A DNA stretch of 20,559 bases, from the NCBI GenBank assembly GCA_040235415.1, contig JBECKR010000427.1:1-20559 (forward strand), given 5' to 3'. Each line of letters opens with the position of its first letter. Position 1 is the stretch's first letter. Below are positions 18,562 to 20,559 of this stretch, in pieces. The notes below the pieces were generated by a model. The model did not search any database. It saw nothing but the letters and a program-made list of their open reading frames with translations, and was not told the DNA's origin. Origin of the DNA: JBECKR01 sp040235415. Its GTDB lineage: Bacteria > Acidobacteriota > Polarisedimenticolia > Polarisedimenticolales > Polarisedimenticolaceae. Made by a program: the position numbers and the translations under genes.

Positions 18562-19958
18562 AGATCTCGTTCCACGGCGCCGCCCGGGAGGTCACCGGCT
18601 CCTGCCACCTCGTCGAGACCTCCGGCTCCCGGCTGCTGCTCGACTGCGGCATGATCCAGGGCGGCGACGAGCGCCACGACCGCAACCGTGCGCCGTTCGG
18701 GTTCGACGCGGCGGCCGTGGACGCCGTCCTGCTGAGCCACGCGCATCTCGACCACAGCGGGCGGCTCCCGCTCCTGGTCCGCCGGGGATTCCGCGGGAAG
18801 ATCTTCGCGACGGAGCCGACGGCGGACCTCGTCCGGATCCTGCTGGCCGATTCGGGCCGGATCCAGGAAGAGGACGCGCGTTTCAAGGCCCGGCGCCTCG
18901 AGAAGGCCGGCGAGGACGGGTCCTGGGTCCGTCCGCTGTACACCGAGGAGGATGCCGCCGCCGTGCTCGAGCGCATCGTGGCGGTCCCGTTCGACGCGGC
19001 ACAGGACGTCTCCGGGAACGCACGCGTGCGGTTCGTGCCGGCGGGGCACATCCTCGGGGCGGCGATCGTCGAGCTCGAGGTCCGGGATCGCGGCACCGAT
19101 CGCAGAGTCGTGTTTTCCGGCGACCTCGGCGTCCCGGGCGCCCGCCTGCTCGGCGAGCCGCAGAGGGTCGACTGCCCGCACGCGCTCGTCATCGAGTCGA
19201 CCTACGGCGACCGCGCGCGCGGCGAGAGCCGCGACCGCACCGAGGCGCTGCTCGACGTCGTGAGCCGGACGGCGGACCGCGGAGGGCGCGTTCTGGTGCC
19301 GGCGTTCGCGGTCGGCCGCACGCAGGAGATCCTCGCCCGGCTCAACGATCTCGTCGAGGCGGGCCGGCTCCGCGGCGTCCCGGTGTACGTCGACAGCCCG
19401 ATGGCGATCGAGGCGACCGCCGTGTTCGCGCGGCATCCCGAGGCGTACTCGGAGACCGCGCGGCGGGCGCGCCGAGCAGGGGACGAGCCGCTCGCGTTCG
19501 AGGGCCTGCGTTTCACCCGCACGGTCGCGGAGTCGAGGTCGATCGACGCCGAGCGGCGTCCGTGTGTCGTGATCTCGGCGTCGGGGATGTGCACGGCGGG
19601 GCGGATCAAGCACCATCTCGCGCACCGCCTCGGGGATCCCCGCAACACCGTGCTGATGGTGGGCTACCAGGCCCGCGGGACGCTCGGGCGGGCGCTGCAG
19701 GACGGAACCTCGCCGGTCCGGATCTTCGGAGAGTGGCATCGCGTCGAGGCCGAGATCGCCACGATCGCGGGCTTCTCCGCGCACGCCGACCGCGACGAGC
19801 TTCTCGCGTGGTTCGACGCCGTGGGCGGCCCGCCCGCCCGCACCTTCGTGGTGCACGGCGAGGAGGCGGCGGCCGAGAGCCTCGCGGCCGCGCTGCGGCA
19901 TCGCTCCGGCGCCGACGTCACGGTGCCGGAGCTCGGGGAGGCGTTCGATCTCGACTGA
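18558..19958 (+). CDS. MBL-fold beta-CASP protein, RNA-processing ribonuclease type (CPSF-73-like)
   Basis: This 466-residue protein has all features of bacterial beta-CASP metallo-beta-lactamases related to CPSF-73 and the Thermus TTHA0252-type RNase. The metal motif is H61-x-H63-x-D65-H66 (SHAHLDHSG). Further ligands are His164 (AGHILGA) and Asp189 (FSGDLG). The beta-CASP part shows ESTYGDR, the segment VLVPAFAVGRTQEIL, MCTAGRIKHHLAHRLGD, VGYQARGTLGR, and the last His-containing motif FSAHAD with His409. It is predicted to be a zinc-dependent endo- or exoribonuclease in the cytoplasm. It has no KH or extra C-terminal domain. Its ATG overlaps the hydrolase stop (ATGA), so the two are translated together. 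All catalytic residues appear intact. Confidence 0.92.
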   Translation: MKISFHGAAREVTGSCHLVETSGSRLLLDCGMIQGGDERHDRNRAPFGFDAAAVDAVLLSHAHLDHSGRLPLLVRRGFRGKIFATEPTADLVRILLADSGRIQEEDARFKARRLEKAGEDGSWVRPLYTEEDAAAVLERIVAVPFDAAQDVSGNARVRFVPAGHILGAAIVELEVRDRGTDRRVVFSGDLGVPGARLLGEPQRVDCPHALVIESTYGDRARGESRDRTEALLDVVSRTADRGGRVLVPAFAVGRTQEILARLNDLVEAGRLRGVPVYVDSPMAIEATAVFARHPEAYSETARRARRAGDEPLAFEGLRFTRTVAESRSIDAERRPCVVISASGMCTAGRIKHHLAHRLGDPRNTVLMVGYQARGTLGRALQDGTSPVRIFGEWHRVEAEIATIAGFSAHADRDELLAWFDAVGGPPARTFVVHGEEAAAESLAAALRHRSGADVTVPELGEAFDLD

Positions 19959-19976
19959 TCCGAGGGGAGGTGTGCC

Positions 19977-20559
19977 GTGCGACGAGAGCTCATCGGGGTC
20001 GTGACCTTGCTGGCGATCTCCGCGGCCGCGCGGGCCGCGGGCCCGCCCGCGGGCGTTCGTGTCTTCCCGGGAGCCGGAACGGCGGAGCGCAGCGCCGTGC
20101 GGGTCGATCTCGGGGGCGCGACGCTCGAGATCGACGCCGGCGCCGTCGAGCCGCCCTCGGGGGCGGCTCCCGGGGTCCGTTTCGAGCTCGATACCTCGAG
20201 CCCGCTCGACGTCGCCGGCCGCCTCGTGCTGGGCACGGCCGGCGGCCGGGCCGCGATCGCCGCGGACCGGGAGATCACGCTTCGCGGCGACGCGCGGAGC
20301 GCCGCGATCGAGGTCTTCGGCCCGGCGCTCCACGCGTACGACGCGGTCGTGTTCGTCCCGGATTCGGGAACCCTGGTGTGCGGCGATCTGTGCGCCGCCG
20401 CCCCGCTCGCGCCTTCCCGCGGCTCGGACCTCGACGGCTGGATCCGTGCGCTCGAGCGGCTCGAGCGGCGCGCGCCGCGGGTGGTCGTTCCCGGGCGGGG
20501 TCCCGCCGGCGGGCCGGAGATCCTCTCGCGACGGCTCAGCTGGCTCCGCGACCTGCGGG
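19977..20559 (+). CDS. Exported metallo-beta-lactamase-fold protein lacking metal-binding histidines, cut by the window edge
   Basis: The frame is open from the GTG at 19977, preceded by GAGGGGAGG (19962-19970), to the right end, giving at least 194 residues. The N terminus is a signal peptide (ELIGVVTLLAISAAARAAG). The rest follows the layout of secreted subclass B MBL proteins: GVRVFPGAG, a short beta pair, FELDTSSPLDVAGRLVLGTAG where THxHxDHxGG is expected, EVFGPALHAYDAVVFVPDSGTL, CGDL, then WIRALERLERRAPRVVVPGRGP. The expected HxHxDH is SSPLDV (74-79), the GPAH His is Leu118, and the HGP His is Arg174. Only Asp137 of GDL remains. Metal-dependent catalysis is therefore unlikely. The C terminus lies outside the window. 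It follows the beta-CASP gene after 18 nt. Confidence 0.75.
   Translation, partial: MRRELIGVVTLLAISAAARAAGPPAGVRVFPGAGTAERSAVRVDLGGATLEIDAGAVEPPSGAAPGVRFELDTSSPLDVAGRLVLGTAGGRAAIAADREITLRGDARSAAIEVFGPALHAYDAVVFVPDSGTLVCGDLCAAAPLAPSRGSDLDGWIRALERLERRAPRVVVPGRGPAGGPEILSRRLSWLRDLR

Overview
The window is about 20.6 kb of very GC-rich (roughly 70% or more), densely coding bacterial chromosome. It shows no rRNA, tRNA, CRISPR array, insertion sequence or prophage gene. The mix of genes (an ECF-type sigma factor with a membrane anti-sigma factor and a secreted TPR-CHAT protein, esterases carrying TPRs, a FIMAH-tailed pullulanase, PPK2 and acetyl-CoA synthetase) and the high GC suggest an Acidobacteriota-like or similar soil or sediment bacterium with a Gram-negative envelope. 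That placement is inference from gene content only.

Layout, left to right. (1) The 3' part of an SDR oxidoreductase (to 595). (2) A translationally coupled + strand cassette at 662-4694: sigma factor, zinc-finger/transmembrane anti-sigma factor, and a secreted TPR-CHAT putative cysteine peptidase with a C-terminal membrane anchor. (3) Two - strand genes, a TPR-tailed secreted esterase (4677-5909) and a YaiI/DUF188 protein (5984-6442). A REP-like tandem palindrome lies between them and supplies the stop codon of the second. (4) A + strand membrane-anchored SRPBCC-GyrI-like protein (6556-7593). (5) A 1424-residue secreted type I pullulanase on the - strand (7556-11830), with four X25 starch-binding-type modules arranged A-B-A-B and a C-terminal FIMAH-like domain. 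(6) From 12084 everything is on the + strand: a degenerate PaaK-like adenylation protein, a small exported protein, a lipoprotein, PPK2, and then acs, an alpha/beta hydrolase, a beta-CASP metallo-beta-lactamase RNase-like protein and the start of a degenerate metallo-beta-lactamase protein. The last four are nearly contiguous.

How the genes may work together. The sigma/anti-sigma/CHAT genes are joined by two GTGA stop-start overlaps, so they probably form one regulatory module in which a periplasmic protease-like protein sits with the signalling pair. The pullulanase degrades alpha-glucans outside the cell. Acs and PPK2 belong to central acetate and polyphosphate/nucleotide metabolism.

The most unusual points are the sigma/anti-sigma/CHAT module, two apparent pseudoenzymes (a PaaK-like protein without its ATP loop, and a metallo-beta-lactamase protein without its metal histidines), a hydrolase that seems to need a CTG start, a perfect 12-bp hairpin that hides the ribosome binding site of ppk2, and the REP-like repeat captured as the C terminus of YaiI.
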